From Holothuria scabra (Eukaryota; Echinodermata; Holothuroidea; Aspidochirotida; Holothuriidae), in assembly GCA_037179385.1 (NCBI GenBank), contig CM074187.1, positions 51,928,879 through 51,992,878 on the forward strand: DNA of 64,000 nucleotides, given 5' to 3'. Below the pieces are notes generated by a model. The model searched no databases, was not told the DNA's origin, and was given only the letters and a program-made list of their open reading frames with translations. Positions 26,415 to 39,189 of this stretch are shown piece after piece. The position numbers were made by a program, and so were the translations under genes. The stretch's first letter is position 1. Each line of letters starts with the position of its first letter.

Positions 26415-27969
26415 GTCGGTACAATAACATTTTGCTTGTAGGGCTAGGCCTAAACTTAGTCACTAAGTCACATAAAATATTGCACAATAACTTGAATAAG
26501 CAAGCCCAGTAAGTTAGGCCTAGGCTAGGGCCTAGGCCTAGGCTGCATTCTGTTGCCCCCTAGCCTAAGTAAGTGCTTGTAAGTGTTCGCAAGTTCTTTG
26601 CATTTGCAATGTTCATTTTTAAGTTCACAACGGAAGATCACACATGATACAGACAGTGTGCTCCTATATTTCCATGTTGGTGTTGGCTAGAGATATTATT
26701 CACATGATGACAGCCTGTTTCAGTGGATGGAAATGATCAAAGGAAGCTAGGCTAGTTGTCCTGTTACTGAAAAGCGTGCACAACAGCAGTACGCTAACAA
26801 TTGTTGTAAAGTGGATGCCTGGATGGGAAAACGGAGAGATATGCAACACAGTGATGTGTGTGCATAAGCAGGCTATAGGCTCAGTTTGGACTGGCTGGTT
26901 TCTGTGACTGCATGGTAAAGAGAAAGGTTTGACGGGAGAGCGTCTTAGTGGGAGTAACCATAGGCATAAAAAGGCATAAAAAAATTGCCAATTTTAGGTC
27001 TAACGTTACGCCTAACATTAGTCTAGATCTAGGCCTAAAGTAACTTAAGCTGTATTCTGAAGATGAAGGTGGAATACAACCTGAAGAATTTGTCACTGGG
27101 ATTTTGCTTAAATATTAGGTCCTCTGTACTGTTTATTAGCAATTTGCATTCCAGTAGTGCAATGAAGCATACAGAGCTATCAATATGTTTTATTTCACTA
27201 TTAATAGCCATGCAGGCCATGTGTCACATGCAGGCAGTCACTTTGAAATTTTGAAGTGTTTATTATGGCAAGATATGATGGGGTGACCACTGAATGCTCC
27301 AGTCCATCGAGAGCACATCTGTATTCACGTAACGTGTAAAAATCCTGACATGACAGAGCTGTTAGGTACTCATGTGACAGTACTCTCAGTATGCATTATG
27401 TCCATACTGTACACTGCACTTCTACCAGCTTACTGCATATTATGATCAACTGAAAAAGAAGCTGGACTTCAGAGTATTACACTGTTGTTTTTAACTTGAT
27501 ACATTATTTGAGGGTTAAAATGAGTGGATTTTTATGCATGTTGAGACAGTGTGTACAGAAACTGATGGTTCAGCAGGAGAACATGAAATAGAATGCATGA
27601 GTCTCACACCAGATTGTGTGATAAATTGCCCTGTCCCTTTCAAATATATAGTTTCCCTTTAGCTCTACTTAGATTGCTCTTAGCCCCTCATGTGGATAGC
27701 CACATCATAACTTCTGTTAGCATGCTGTAGAAGCCTTTTATAACTGAGGAAGCACTGATAATCCTTGGGGGCAAAGCAATGGAACACATGGCCGCATGCA
27801 TAATAATTTGCCTTGCTTGTGTAGCAGACTATGCGCTTATTCGACTGATTGACAAATCAGCTGTCTGTATTTGTTTGGTGTTGGTTTGTTTTGCCCCCAA
27901 AGAAGGGCTATTTTTTGCTCTATGAGATCATATGCATAAGGTCTAAATACTGACACCAACTGTGTGTAC

Positions 27970-28190
27970 TTGAAGGGCAAGAGCAGTTGTCCCATAACTT
28001 TTTTGAAGCAACAAATGAATTAAACCTCAATTTTGGTTCTATTTCTCTTCTAAGTATCTTTCATAATATTTTAGAACTTCAATAATGCCAAACAGTTACT
28101 CCTGGCAAATTTCATATGCATTTGAGGAGAAAAAATATTGGTCACATGATTTTCATGAGCCAATCATGAAATGCAACAGACTACTATGGT
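27970..28190 (+). mobile_element. Family-B TTAA MITE, 3'-truncated
   Basis: TTGAAGGGCAAGAGCAGT at the left, ATAATATTTTAGAACTTCAA inside and CATGAGCCAATCATGAAA toward the right match the other family-B copies. The right end is lost. Confidence 0.65.
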
Positions 28191-28934
28191 GAGTGTATTT
28201 CCCCTCAAGTGGGAACACAACTGACTGTACAAGACATCATTGACCAATGAGAGAAGAACTAGTATAATTTGAATAAATGTCTATAAAGTGTCAGTTGTAC
28301 TTAAAATGAGTCTGGGGCTATTCTTAAAAAAGGATTGGCAGAACTCCTCAAATTGGCATTAGAGGTCGTAGCTGGATGGTAGTTTTGATACTGTATGTTT
28401 TGGGGTTCATAAAGAGCTGTTGGAAAGCTTTCAGACAGGGTTACCTTTAGAAGTGACTGTACAGAAAGGATGTTAGAACTGCCTGTGAAGACAAGGTGGA
28501 ATGGTAGGAAGTATGGGGATGTGAACTGGAGACTTACAGTTGGGATTTAACTTCCAACAGAAAATGTTTGCAGGCAATTAACTATCATGAATCTTGTTGA
28601 TCTATTTAACAACAGTGTCATACAGTGGTACTGTAAAAAAATAACTAGATATATTTGCTTGATGTAATGCTCTCTTCTTTTAAAAGTTAGATTTTGTGAA
28701 CTCAGAGCACCATACTTTGCATGTGTTCTTTGATAAGTTCACTTGACCATTTAATAAAATGTGGAGAGTAGGATTATGTGTCTAGACACTGTTGAAATGC
28801 CAAACACTCTACCTACCTGTACAGTAGCATCACAGAATGCTTACTGTATGGCCATCTGTTATTTATTGGTGGTTAGGAAGTTAGATGAAGTTTTACAGCT
28901 CAATTTCTTACCAATAGGTTTAAAAAGTGGGTTC

Positions 28935-29132
28935 CGTCACAGCCTTTTTACTGGTTTTGGCTCACTTCTTGTTTTCCCTACTCCATTGGTTATGCTAAGC
29001 ACCAAGCAAAATGGCACTAGGTTCCATTTTAATTTTAGTCTTTGGTATGACTGGACTAGGCGCCAGGTGTAATACTCTAGACCTGCTGACTGCAAGGCAG
29101 GTGCTCCAACCACTTGACCATGTAGTTGGTCC
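28935..29132 (-). repeat. tRNA-derived SINE (best copy)
   Basis: Read on the minus strand, the head has box A (TGGTCAAGTGGTTGGAGC, complement 29103-29120) and a degenerate box B (GGTCTAGAGTATTACACC, complement about 29065-29083), giving a tRNA-sized 70-bp region. The tRNA-unrelated body follows: CATACCAAAGACT, TGGAACCTAGTGCCA, CAATGGAGTAGGGAAAACAA. The body recurs at 30.5, 50.9, 51.7 and 59.0 kb. Confidence 0.75.
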
Positions 29133-30454
29133 ATTGGAAAAGCTTCACAAGTTGTTTTGATAAGCCTGTTCATGTATAATCCACCATAACCTTTAGAATA
29201 TTTTCTATGTTAGCAGGGCTGGAAAAACATTTTCATAGGAAGGGAATAAATTTTCCCCACAAATGCTATGTGGCTGATACCTGTAGCAATTCTTAAAGGA
29301 CTTTCCCTGATGGGGGTGGTCCCCTCAAAAATTCCTTATGATATTAACATAGATCAGCCACAGCCAAATTCTTTGTTATGGCTGTGCTTCTTTTATTTAG
29401 CTTATTCGAACCATGAAATGGCCCACTGTTTACTCCAATCTTTGTACATGGTGTGTACTTCAATCAGAATACTGACTGCTCCCAGTTGCAGTTAAAATAG
29501 AAAGTGTGCCCTTAAAACATAATATACAGCATTATAGTATATACCTGTACTGTAGTACGTTGTTGGAAGTATGGTGGTTTACTACTAGCAGGCGATAGCA
29601 ATTGTTAGTACAGTATGAATAAAAAAGGTCATGACCCATTGAAGTGCTACAGAATCCTTGAAAAAGTGTGTAGTACTCTAATGTTCCCTCCCACTCATTG
29701 TTTTATGACTTATCCTGTGTAGTTACAGTGTTGTGAAGCTGTTGACCCTTGACACCTTGACAGAAGAAAGGCATCACATATAAAAGTATGATGAAAATGC
29801 AGTGGCGTCTTTAAAGATGCATGAAAGAAGAATAAAATTCAACAGTCTACAAACACTGTCTGCAGAGTAGCAAGTATTCCTGAAAAAAAGCTTCAATGGG
29901 AAAAAAGCTGCATGCAGGTCTTCCACATTGAATTAGGTCCACTTTATCAAGTCATGCCAATTCAGGAAAGAATTTTTCTTTTCACTTAAAAAAATATTTT
30001 TCAAAACTTTTTGCTTAACCTTGTGTTTGAAGTAATCATGTTCAAAAACAATTTTCAGATTATAGAAGGTATTTAAATTACAAAATTAAAAAGACTGCTA
30101 ATTTTCTTTGGCAAATTCCAAGTAACTGCCTAGATGTATGGATGCTATTTATATTGGCCCTTTGTTAATGAAAACCAGTTGTGACAAAGGGGCAGGGAAT
30201 TCATAGAGGGGGATGAAAGCATTGAATCTCAGGGTAGAAAGCTTCAACTTTTCAAATGAAGGAAGCATTTAAACAAAAGTTAATGCAAAATTTGAAAAAA
30301 GTGCTTGATGGCATAAGGTCTTGTTTCAGTCAATTTTAGGTGAAGGTCCATAGATTATGTAATATTTGGCTGTTATCCAGAGCGGACGTAGCCCTGAACT
30401 AATCGGCCTCCTTTTGGAGTACAGACCTTGCTGCAGTTTTCAGTCGCTTGTTTC

Positions 30455-30905
30455 CATTTACTGCCATTGTATGTGGTATTCAGCATAATGAGCATAATGC
30501 CAATGAGTAGGGCAAACAAGCCAGTGAGCAGCACAACCAGAAAAAAGGCTGTGGCTGGCTCGACTTAAACCAGTTTGCATTACATGAACAGACCCTTACT
30601 CAAATTAACAACCACTAACAGTATGAAACCTGACTTTTGAGTGGCAAGTCAGGTTTCTATTTCATGATTGCTCTCTTATACTTTGTAGCCATTCCAACCC
30701 TAAAAACAATTAAAAAAATGATAAAACCCAATAAGCCCTTGGGATGGTAATAAACTGTGGGTGCTAACATCAAGTGAAACCCAACTTTCTGGACAAAGGT
30801 TGGGTTTTAGACTGTTAAGTTGGAGGCGATTTGAGTAAGGGCTATTTACACAATGGGTTAGAAACCTAGCTGTAAAACTCTAAATCTAACAAACTATAAA
30901 TCTAA
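30455..30905 (+). repeat. SINE copy interrupted by a foldback element
   Basis: ACTGCCATTGTATG, GAGTAGGGCAAACAAGCCAG and GACTTAAACCA form the SINE body. GGGTTAGAAACCTAGCTGTA, continuing into AAACTC at 30856 onward, is its tail. The material between (30575-30855) is an insertion. Confidence 0.6.
30593..30841. mobile_element. Foldback/TIR element with two internal hairpins
   Basis: The termini CCCTTACTCAAAT and ATTTGAGTAAGGG are exact inverted repeats, and a weaker symmetry extends about 15 bases outward. Inside are two stems: AAACCTGACTT/AAGTCAGGTTT (30626-30656, perfect) and AAACCCAACTTT/AAAGGTTGGGTTT (30777-30807). It has no coding capacity. It sits inside a SINE. Confidence 0.7.
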
Positions 30906-33120
30906 CAAACCAATGCATACCTCAATATATTCCTCATTACCCATAAAGCTCAAGAGTATGGTTTGCATGCATGGTATGTTCCAAACTGTGTTGTCTACAG
31001 GTATGTTTTTTTACTGATGTGAGTTTTTTAACAATTGGTTCACAATCAGTTCTGGTATGGTCAGTTGTAGTTATTTGCCCACAATGCAAAGGAATGATGT
31101 TACTTATTAATTCTCAACTAAACTGGTAGTTACATAAAACTCGGCCAACAGTCCCCATTGATTAAGAGTTATCTCATTTACTTCGACACTTATTGAAAGT
31201 CAGAACTAAGTACTGTTCAATACTTAGGTCCCTTGTTCATGAATCCTCTTGACAGTTTAGTAAGCAGTATGAAAAGCAATTAAGCACCTGGTCAATCTCT
31301 GGAAATCCTTTTGGTTTCAATTGCAGTATGCTTGTGTACTATTTTTTGTTACTACTAACAATACATTCAGTCCTCACTCCTCAGTGGCATATCAACTTTT
31401 AAGGCTGCAAGTAGGGGGTGTGAGCCTCCCAATAAGTCCCCTGAATCCGCTAATTGCTTAGGTTATCGATGGCTTCACATTTAAGCTGCTCTTCGCCATT
31501 CCGTCTATGAAATGGTGGGGTCCACATGCAACTATTTTTTTCTGGCTATATGCTAATTGCAGTCATTAATATCTTAGTATATATGCAATATTTATGCACT
31601 TATAAATTGTAAGATGCACCCTCTGAATCCTAGACAGTGGTGCTTCAAATGTGTGTAATGCTCACCTGAGTTGTGACAGAGGGGTGGATCAAGTTTACCA
31701 ATTATTATATCAAAACAAAAGGTGTGGCATTAAGATTGGTCATATTTCACAGGAAACATTAAATCCTATGAAATGTTGGGCCAATTGCAAAATGGACAGT
31801 CAATGCACAAAAAGTGTTTTACACTCAGGACTAACAAACATTGACTGGTCACCATATCCGGGGGGTCAGAGGTTGGGTGTTTACAAGGAAGTGGATTGAC
31901 TTAGTCTGTTTGATGAGATTTGTTAAAGTCTTGAACAAGCTGGTATTTAATTGCTTTATAAGCAAGAAAGCATATCTAAAACTGTGTGTTGGATGTGCAA
32001 CAATATCTCACCATTCTGGACAAATGTTGGAAAAATTTATGTTCACTGCATTATTAAACACCTAAAATCATATTGAGGCCTACCCCCACCCCCCTCCCCC
32101 ACACCCCAGAATAGTAGACTTGTTTTTTTCAGTTCTTCTTTAAGGCTTCACAAACAACCTGAAAAAAAAGGAATATGCCCTGTAGTGTGCTACAACTTAG
32201 GCAAATTGAGACCAGGGTTTGAAAAAGTAGTCCCAGAGTTTCATTTTCTCAAGTAAGGGAGGGTTTAAGGGATGACCTCCCTGAGTTTCGTTTCAGGATA
32301 GATTTTATAGACCTTTACCACTCCAATAATTTATTTTTACTTCAGAATTGAAGATAGATGTTTTTAAGTACTGCAAACTAAGCTTAAAGCATTACATTAT
32401 GTTTTTGTTATGTGTGTATACAGCTTAGAAAACTGTGATCCCTGTTGTAACCTTTCACACATATATTATAAGGAAATAACCTTGCAGCTATTCAGACCTA
32501 ATTCAAAACCTTGAATTAAGGCAGCTAAATGATGAATGTGGAGAGCAATAGGATCTCTTAATAAACCTGCCAAGGATTCTGGAGAGGAGGAGGTTGTTGA
32601 CCAGTGTCTTCAGTATTAATAAACTACTGTACAGTACGGTGCCTTTTTAATTGACCAAGGGGTTTATACAAGGATCAAAGTTTTTCGTCAGTTAGCTGTA
32701 ATGAGTAGCATTAATGCAAAAGTCTTTTATCTAAGAAAGCACTGTGGTGTTTGGAAATCAGGCACAAAAGTTAATTTTCCTAAATTTTAAAAGCTTGTGT
32801 CCTTGAACTGATGTTGCAGGACAGGATGCTTAATTTGCAGTCTTAAAGTGTAGGATTTATAGTAGCTTATAAGAAATTAAGTCCATATAAATCAAGATCA
32901 TGAATTTGAATTTTAAGTAATTTGCTTATAATCTGGATTCAGTTTGTTTAGGGAGTTGCTCGTTTGTGTTAGGTATTCTGTAAGTGAAAAACTGGCTTTA
33001 GGAAAAATAAATGACAATTGTTTTAGATTTAAAACTTGATAATGCCACACTAGTGTCTTATTTGGTTTAATTTTTGATTCCTTGCCAAAGGCAGGCAAGG
33101 AATCTATGCGATGGTGATGT

Positions 33121-33175
33121 CGTGTGTATGTGTGTGTGTGTGTGTGTGTATGTATGTGTGTGTGTGTGTATGTGA
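33121..33175 (+). repeat. GT microsatellite inside HINE-like copy 1
   Basis: An almost pure TG run with a few TATG interruptions. It is reduced to a few units in copy 2. Confidence 0.95.
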
Positions 33176-33181
33176 CGCTTT

Positions 33182-34320
33182 GGCTTGTAAACACGATATC
33201 TCAAGAAGGGTAAATGTGACTAACCTCGTATGTGGTGTGTAGGTTGGTCATATTGAGTAGATGATCCCTATTGTTTTTGGTGGAGATCAAAGGTCATTTG
33301 GGGTCACGAGAGGTCAAAAGGTCAAAACTTTGTAAAAACGATATCTCGAGGACGGTACATGTGACTATGCTCATATTTAGTGTGTGCATTGGTCATATTG
33401 AGTAGATGATCCCTATCGATTTTCGTGAAGGTCAAAGGTCATTTGGGGTCACCAGAGGTCAATAGGTAAATTCCTTAGAAATTGCTTGTAAACACGGTAT
33501 CTCAAGAAGGGTAAGTGTGACTAATCTCATATTTGGTGTGTGCATTGGCCGTATTGAGTAGATGATCCCTATTGTTTTTGGTGAAGATCAAAGGTCATTT
33601 GGGGTCACCAGAGGTCAAAAGGTGAAAACTTCGTAAACACGATAACTCGAGAACGGTACATGTGACTATGCTCATATTTGGTGTGTGAGTTGGTCATATA
33701 GAGTAGATGATCCATATTGATTTTCGTGGAGGTCAAAGGTCATTTGGGGTCACAAGAGGTCAATAGGTAAATTCCTTAGAAATTGCTTGTAAACACGGTA
33801 TCTGAAGAAGGGTAAGTGTGACTAATCTCATATTTGGTGTGTGCATTGGCCATATTGAGTAGATGATCGCTATTGTTTTTGGTGGAGATCAAAGGTCATT
33901 TGGGGTCACCAGAGGTCAAAAGGTGAAAACTTTGTAAACACGATAACTCAAGAACGGTACATGTGACTATGCTCATATTTGGTGTGTGGGTTGGTCATAT
34001 TGAGTAGATGATCCGTTTCGATTTTCGTGGAGGTCAAAGGTCATTTGGGGTCATGAGAGGTCAAAAGGTGAAAACTTCGTGAACACGATAACTCGAGAAC
34101 GGTACATGTGACTATGCTCATATTTAATGTGTGGGTTGGTCATATTGAGTAGATGATCCGTATGTATTTTCGTGGAGGTCAAAGGTCATTTGGGGTCACG
34201 AGAGGTCAAAAGGTAAATTCCTTAGAAATTGCTTGTAAACACAGTATCTCAAGAAGGGTAATTGTGACTAATCTCACATTTATTGTGTGGATTGGTCATA
34301 TTTAGCAGATGATTTCTATT
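33182..34320 (+). repeat. Satellite array, 8 monomers of about 149 bp, A/B types alternating
   Basis: Landmarks GATATCTC or GGTATCTC recur at about 33197, 33349, 33497, 33643, 33798, 33945, 34090 and 34244. Type A has AAATTGCTTGTAAACACGG and AAGAAGGGTAAGTGTGACTA. Type B has AACGGTACATGTGACTATGC. The order is about A-B-A-B-A-B-B-A. Every monomer carries (A)GGTCAAAGGTCATTTGGGGTCA. Confidence 0.9.
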
Positions 34321-35803
34321 GATTTTCCCAAAGGTCAAAGTTCATTTGGAGTCAGCATGTTCAAAGCCTGACAAGCTTTCCTTCACAGTCTTTCAAGAAA
34401 GGTCACTTGTAGGGTCCTGTAACTTGTCATGTAGATGGCACATAGTGAATACATGGTCCCAGAAGTTTTTGGTGGAGGTCAAATGTCATTTGGGTTCACG
34501 ACCGGCAACGGGGATCTCAATGTAGGAAGATTCGATGCCTTGCATGTGTACTTTGTGGGCACATTATGGAGCCCTGTTAATTGAAAAACATTGCAAAGCA
34601 ATGTCAATGTGAAAAAAGGCCTTACATTTCAGCAGCAAGGAATCACTAAGCCTTTTGGCTTTCTGGTTGTCTGGGTGAGCACTCTGAAATAGTTAAAGGT
34701 TAATAGTGATGGCTGTCTGTGGAGAGAGGGGGTGCTCTCTTTAAAATATATGTCTTAAATAGAGGGTTACTTTAATTTTGGCCTTCTTACATTTCTGATT
34801 ATTATAACTTAATGGTCTCACAGAATTATTCTTGTTTAATGGTATGATAATTTCTCTGTGGGAAGCTCATCTTTTTGTCCAGGTGGCATATTTTTTATTT
34901 GGTTGCTGAGCACACTATGCAATTTTTTGTGGATGCAGCACCCTGGGCAACAAAACAGCAAGTGCAGAACACAGCATGAATGCAAGCTATAATTCCTTAA
35001 TAGTGCAGTTGCAATTTTTTTCATTGCAAATGGCAAACTCCATATTCCCTTTGTGTTTTCTACCAAATGCAAAAATAGATAAAAATCATATGCCCTTGAA
35101 AGGAGCTTTTAAAGAACTTTACCTTGTGGAACAAAAGATGTTAGTATGATATCATTTCATGTTGTTACTGTACATGTGTACTGTGTTTTCCCAGCTCCTG
35201 TCTGTTTCTACTTCATGACTGCTTTAAATGGAAAATTGACTTTTAATAGGGAAATGGGAAGGAATTTCACATTTTGTGAAAGTTGTGTAGAAAGCTCATC
35301 TCCTTACTTTTTCCTAAACATTTAATACATGCAAAAGGCATATTAGGAAATACCAGGAATTCTGCCAAGGATGAAAGAAAGGGGGGGGGGGAGATCTGGG
35401 AAAGGGAGGAGGGAAGGGACAGTTTGGGATTTATTACTGCTGAACCCCAAGTCAAAACTGATGCTGTCCTTGGCCAAACTTAAAGGTGGGTTTAGCTGAG
35501 CAAAAACTTTCCTCAAGATCACAGTAAGATGCAGACTGAACAGTTAAAGGTTACATGTAAGTGGTACATTGCTGCAAATGTGTTCTTTGAATAAAATATT
35601 AGAAACTAAGGTACTGACTTTTGTATTTTTGCAGAAATGAAAAAGGGGAGATTTTAGCCCTCTTCTGTTGGAAGGGGGGGGGGGAGAGGAGGACAAATCC
35701 TATCTTACTCCCTTGATGGAAACCCTATACACTGTAAGTTTGTCCCTGTAGAATAATTTGCTTCAAGTAGAAACTGATGTTTTTGTTTTGTTTTCATACA
35801 CAG

Positions 35804-35837
35804 CCTCAGCTCCAAAAGGAAAATTGAATCAATTTTG
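35804..35837 (+). CDS. Candidate 34-nt internal exon of the small unknown gene
   Basis: It has strong signals: a T-rich tract with ACACAG before it and the near-ideal donor TTTTG|GTAAGTA after it. Entering with AG from the previous exon, it reads SLSSKRKIESIL and ends in phase 0. A micro-exon with such borders in otherwise gene-free DNA is hard to ignore, but it could be a cryptic exon. Confidence 0.45.
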
Positions 35838-38663
35838 GTAAGTACAGCTTATATGTCACATACTTTTTAGTCTTTTTTTTTCTACATAACATGCTGGCGT
35901 ATTAATTGATTGCGAAGTTTTAAGTACTGTACTGCTGTGATGGGCGTATGTGCTGTTTTATTATGACACTTATACTTGAGTGTAGATGGAAGCACGCTCA
36001 TTAATCATTGAAATGTTAACAAGTTTGTGATACCTGGGAAAGCACTTACACTTTAACAGCAAATTAAAGGTAATCCTTAAGGATTATATTTGAAAAGTGC
36101 ATTCATTATGACATAATGTGTATCATTTATCAAGATTTCTTAGATGGCATGTGATCAAAGTTTATTCCTCCAGTTTGCTGAGATGGGTTAGTAGTAGGAT
36201 TTGCAGTAGTATATTTCTGGGCTTCTCCATTTTAAAACAATCTAATTTGAGTGTCTGGCAAACTTTTGGAGAGAGATCAAAACTTTTGTAGAGAGAGAAA
36301 ACTTTGGCATTTTTGCCAGTGATCTGCTTAAGGTATGGACTCGTGAAAAAGAACCCTCGATCCGAAACTTGTTTCCCTAATCTTTTACTCTACATTTTAC
36401 TGTGAAGAAAATACCATAGGGGAAGGAAATTGAAGCTAGGATTGGTTGATGCATTTTGTATTCAGTCTCTTGTCAAATTGGTTGCATTTATGATGTCATT
36501 CACATCATTGCTTAGCAACAATGGACAGACAATTCTACAAACATGCCCAGTACAAAAGCAGACCATTCCCTCCAGACCATTAAGACCCACTCGTTTGTAA
36601 ATAACTTCAGTACATGTTTGTAGAGACTTTCTTCCATCCCCAAGTTTTCCCTTTTGTTTACTTGGAAAAGTTTGACAAGGTTAATTTCTTGTTTCATGAT
36701 TGACCAAACAACCAACTATTATCAAACAGAATTATACACTTGGTGTTTAATTAAGCTTCATGGTTTAGGAAGAGCAGCAAACTCAGAGTATGGACACACG
36801 TCATATCAGGCCCCAAAGCGTCATGTAGCACTGGATAATGCATGATCAGAAGGGTAATTTATGCAAGGGATGTATGGCCTGATTGTATCCAGTGATCATA
36901 GGAGCCCAAAGTGTATTATCCTAATCTAATGCACAAATCCGGAGTTGTTGACTTCATTCATTCATTCAAAACAATTTTTTATATTTTGATGACGGAGAAG
37001 ACGTAAAATTTCAATTGTCAACTACGGTGATTTTACAATATTAAAACAACACAACCTGAAGTAAGAGGGAATAGCTTATTGCATTTAGCCATTACTGTGA
37101 CTCCATCACAGGATAATGCATGGTCAGCTGACTACTGGCCAATAGAAGTTAAGGATTATCATAAAGTGTGAATAAAAACATCATCTGCTCATTGGAGAAG
37201 TTACTGTTGACTTTACAAAGTATGCATTTCACAAGCTTGTTTTTGGATGTTAAGTACAGTGGCTGTTTGTGTGTTTTGCAGTTGAAAGAGGTCAAAAGAG
37301 CAACACACTAACTTGTATTTGTACTGGTCTCCTTGTTTAAGGTAACTCTGAATAGGTTTCCTTTATAGCTGGTTGAAAATAACTAGTGGTTCCACCTCAC
37401 TTGAACTTTGAGCTGCATAGCATCAGGGATCATTGACATCAGTTTTAAATCTGTCACTTGGTACTCTGACCTATGGCTTTAAAATTATTGGGTTGAAACT
37501 TAAAGTTGTGTTTTGCTGTTACTGTGGGATTAAGAAGTCTTGCTAAAAGTACCATGGAGGAAAATAGGATGCAGCATAGAGTATCTTGTGACAATTATAC
37601 ATGTGGCCTTTATTTGGATCAAAATGCAATTTATAATATAACCTACTGTACCAACCATGCAAAAATGTACCAAGTACAAGAAGGGTTTGGTGTTACATTA
37701 AATCATTTCACTTTGATTCGAGCTGCGGGTGTGTGGCTGTAGTCAGTTGAGATTGTAGCCTACATAACCATTTCAGACTGAGAAGGTACTGTCAAGAAGA
37801 GCGGAAATATTAATTTTATGTCAGCCTGAAGTTGTCAGTCAGTAGCGCAATGATTATGTTCTAGTTTTCTGAAACCTGGAAGGGTTATTGATAGCATTCA
37901 CAAATCCTGGTTACTAATTGAGTATTCTGCGTGTTGTAATTGGCAGTACGTGCCTGGGAAAGGCAGGAAAGAGCAAGATAATTACTGTGACATCATTCAC
38001 GTGGACTTACTTGTGCTTGATTGTATGGGTTCTACTTTGTGCTTTATTTGAACGCCTAGCATCTAATGGTAGCTTTGTATGTATAGTTATTGACCCTTTT
38101 GGTTTGGCATTTTAAAGAAACAGCTGTGAAAAGTTTGTTCAACCTAACAATTTTACAGCAGAAAAGAGACTCTATCAGATTTTAAGTAAGTGGAGAGCAG
38201 AAATGATTTTAACTCCAATACATTGTTTAGGCTTTTTAATTGCATCACAGATCTGCCATGCTTGAGGACACTCATGCTAAATATGCTTGACTTTGTGCAA
38301 TACCAGTCATATACTCAACGTACCGCAGAATGTCAGTGGTGGTTGTGCACATTCGTCATGCAAGCATATCGTGTTTTCTCCATGACATCTAAAAAGTACC
38401 ATGATATCATATGGAAAGCCTCTCTAGCATAGATCTTTAAGTGATGCCTATCTGGCCTACCAGTGTAAATTTTATTTGAAAAGCTTGAAAAGTGAACAGT
38501 ACTGTACCTCGTTAGTGAGAAGATTATGCAAACAAAGGACCTGCAGTACTAGAGGACAACTTCTTTGATATATAAATCTTTCAAAATATTAAGACATTAA
38601 CAACTCTTACCTGAAAAGAAAGAGGAAGTGTTGCATGCATTTTAATCATGACTTTTTTTACAG

Positions 38664-38903
38664 CAAATTTTGTCTGAGGATGGAAGTGACATTTGTCATG
38701 ATGATACTGTCTTACTTGTCAACCTATGTGCGAAGCCACATTGGAAGACGGCACATTATATTTGCAAGATTAGAAAATTGGGGGGGGAGGGGGATATTCT
38801 TAAGAGGAATATAGCCTTGTACCAACCATATATTTTGCTTGTCAGATTACATCATCCTTTCTTTATAAGAAGAGTGCATTTCAAATGCATCCAAAGAAAA
38901 TAG
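38664..38903 (+). CDS. Alternative candidate exon in the small-gene intron
   Basis: The acceptor TTTTTTTACAG is strong, and 79 phase-0 codons follow (QILSEDGSDICHDDTVLLVN at the start) to a TAG. No good donor is visible, so it would be an alternative last exon following 35837. The later part runs through a G-tract and looks non-coding. Confidence 0.22.
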   Translation, partial: QILSEDGSDICHDDTVLLVNLCAKPHWKTAHYICKIRKLGGEGDILKRNIALYQPYILLVRLHHPFFIRRVHFKCIQRK

Positions 38904-39189
38904 GTCTCATTATCAACAAAGCAGTCAGTCTCAACTTTAAACCCCTGCCATAGCTTTATCTTCCTGAAACATGCATTAGATGAGAACTTTACGGAAAGTT
39001 GCATCATGTGAAATTTTGAAAGTTTGGGTGATGGGAAAACTGAATTTCTATACATCTGAGAAATTTAATTTTTTGATGAGGAAGCTGTCATATCAACTTC
39101 ATTTTAATAAACAATCATTCTTTATCAATAAGTATGAGTTAGAAAGATAAATAAAATTCTTATGCAAAATGTTCATGTTAAGAAGAACC

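Larger units (their letters stand above)
26415..33070. other. Intron-like / intergenic stretch with repeats
   Basis: No exon with convincing borders was seen. TAGGCCTA-type palindromes cluster at 26440-26560 and 27030-27040. A family-B MITE relic lies at 27970-28190, SINEs at 28935-29132 and 30455-30905, and a foldback at 30593-30841. The remainder is AT-rich without recognised content. Confidence 0.5.
33071..34666 (+). mobile_element. HINE/Helentron-like element, copy 1
   Basis: The 5' end TTTTTGATTCCTTGCC opens a hairpin (GATTCCTTGCC/GGCAAGGAATC), followed by a GT microsatellite and eight tandem monomers of about 149 bp. A unique 3' block of about 350 bp follows. Near the 3' end is the subterminal inverted repeat GCAAGGAATCA (34635-34645), complementary to TGATTCCTTGC at the 5' end. 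Then comes hairpin AAGCC-TTTT-GGCTT (34648-34661) and CTGG. This plan (subTIRs, central minisatellite, 3' hairpin) is that of Helentron-associated interspersed elements. No Rep/helicase ORF is present. The copy at 52844 shares both ends. Confidence 0.7.

Noticed and set aside
26300..26512. A 70-codon frame overlapping the candidate first exon
   Set aside because: It starts at GTG and overlaps, in another frame, the better-supported ATG at 26269 with good start context. It has no domain.
28935..29132. A functional tRNA gene on the minus strand
   Set aside because: The T-arm and box B are degenerate and a tRNA-unrelated body follows that recurs elsewhere. It is a SINE head.
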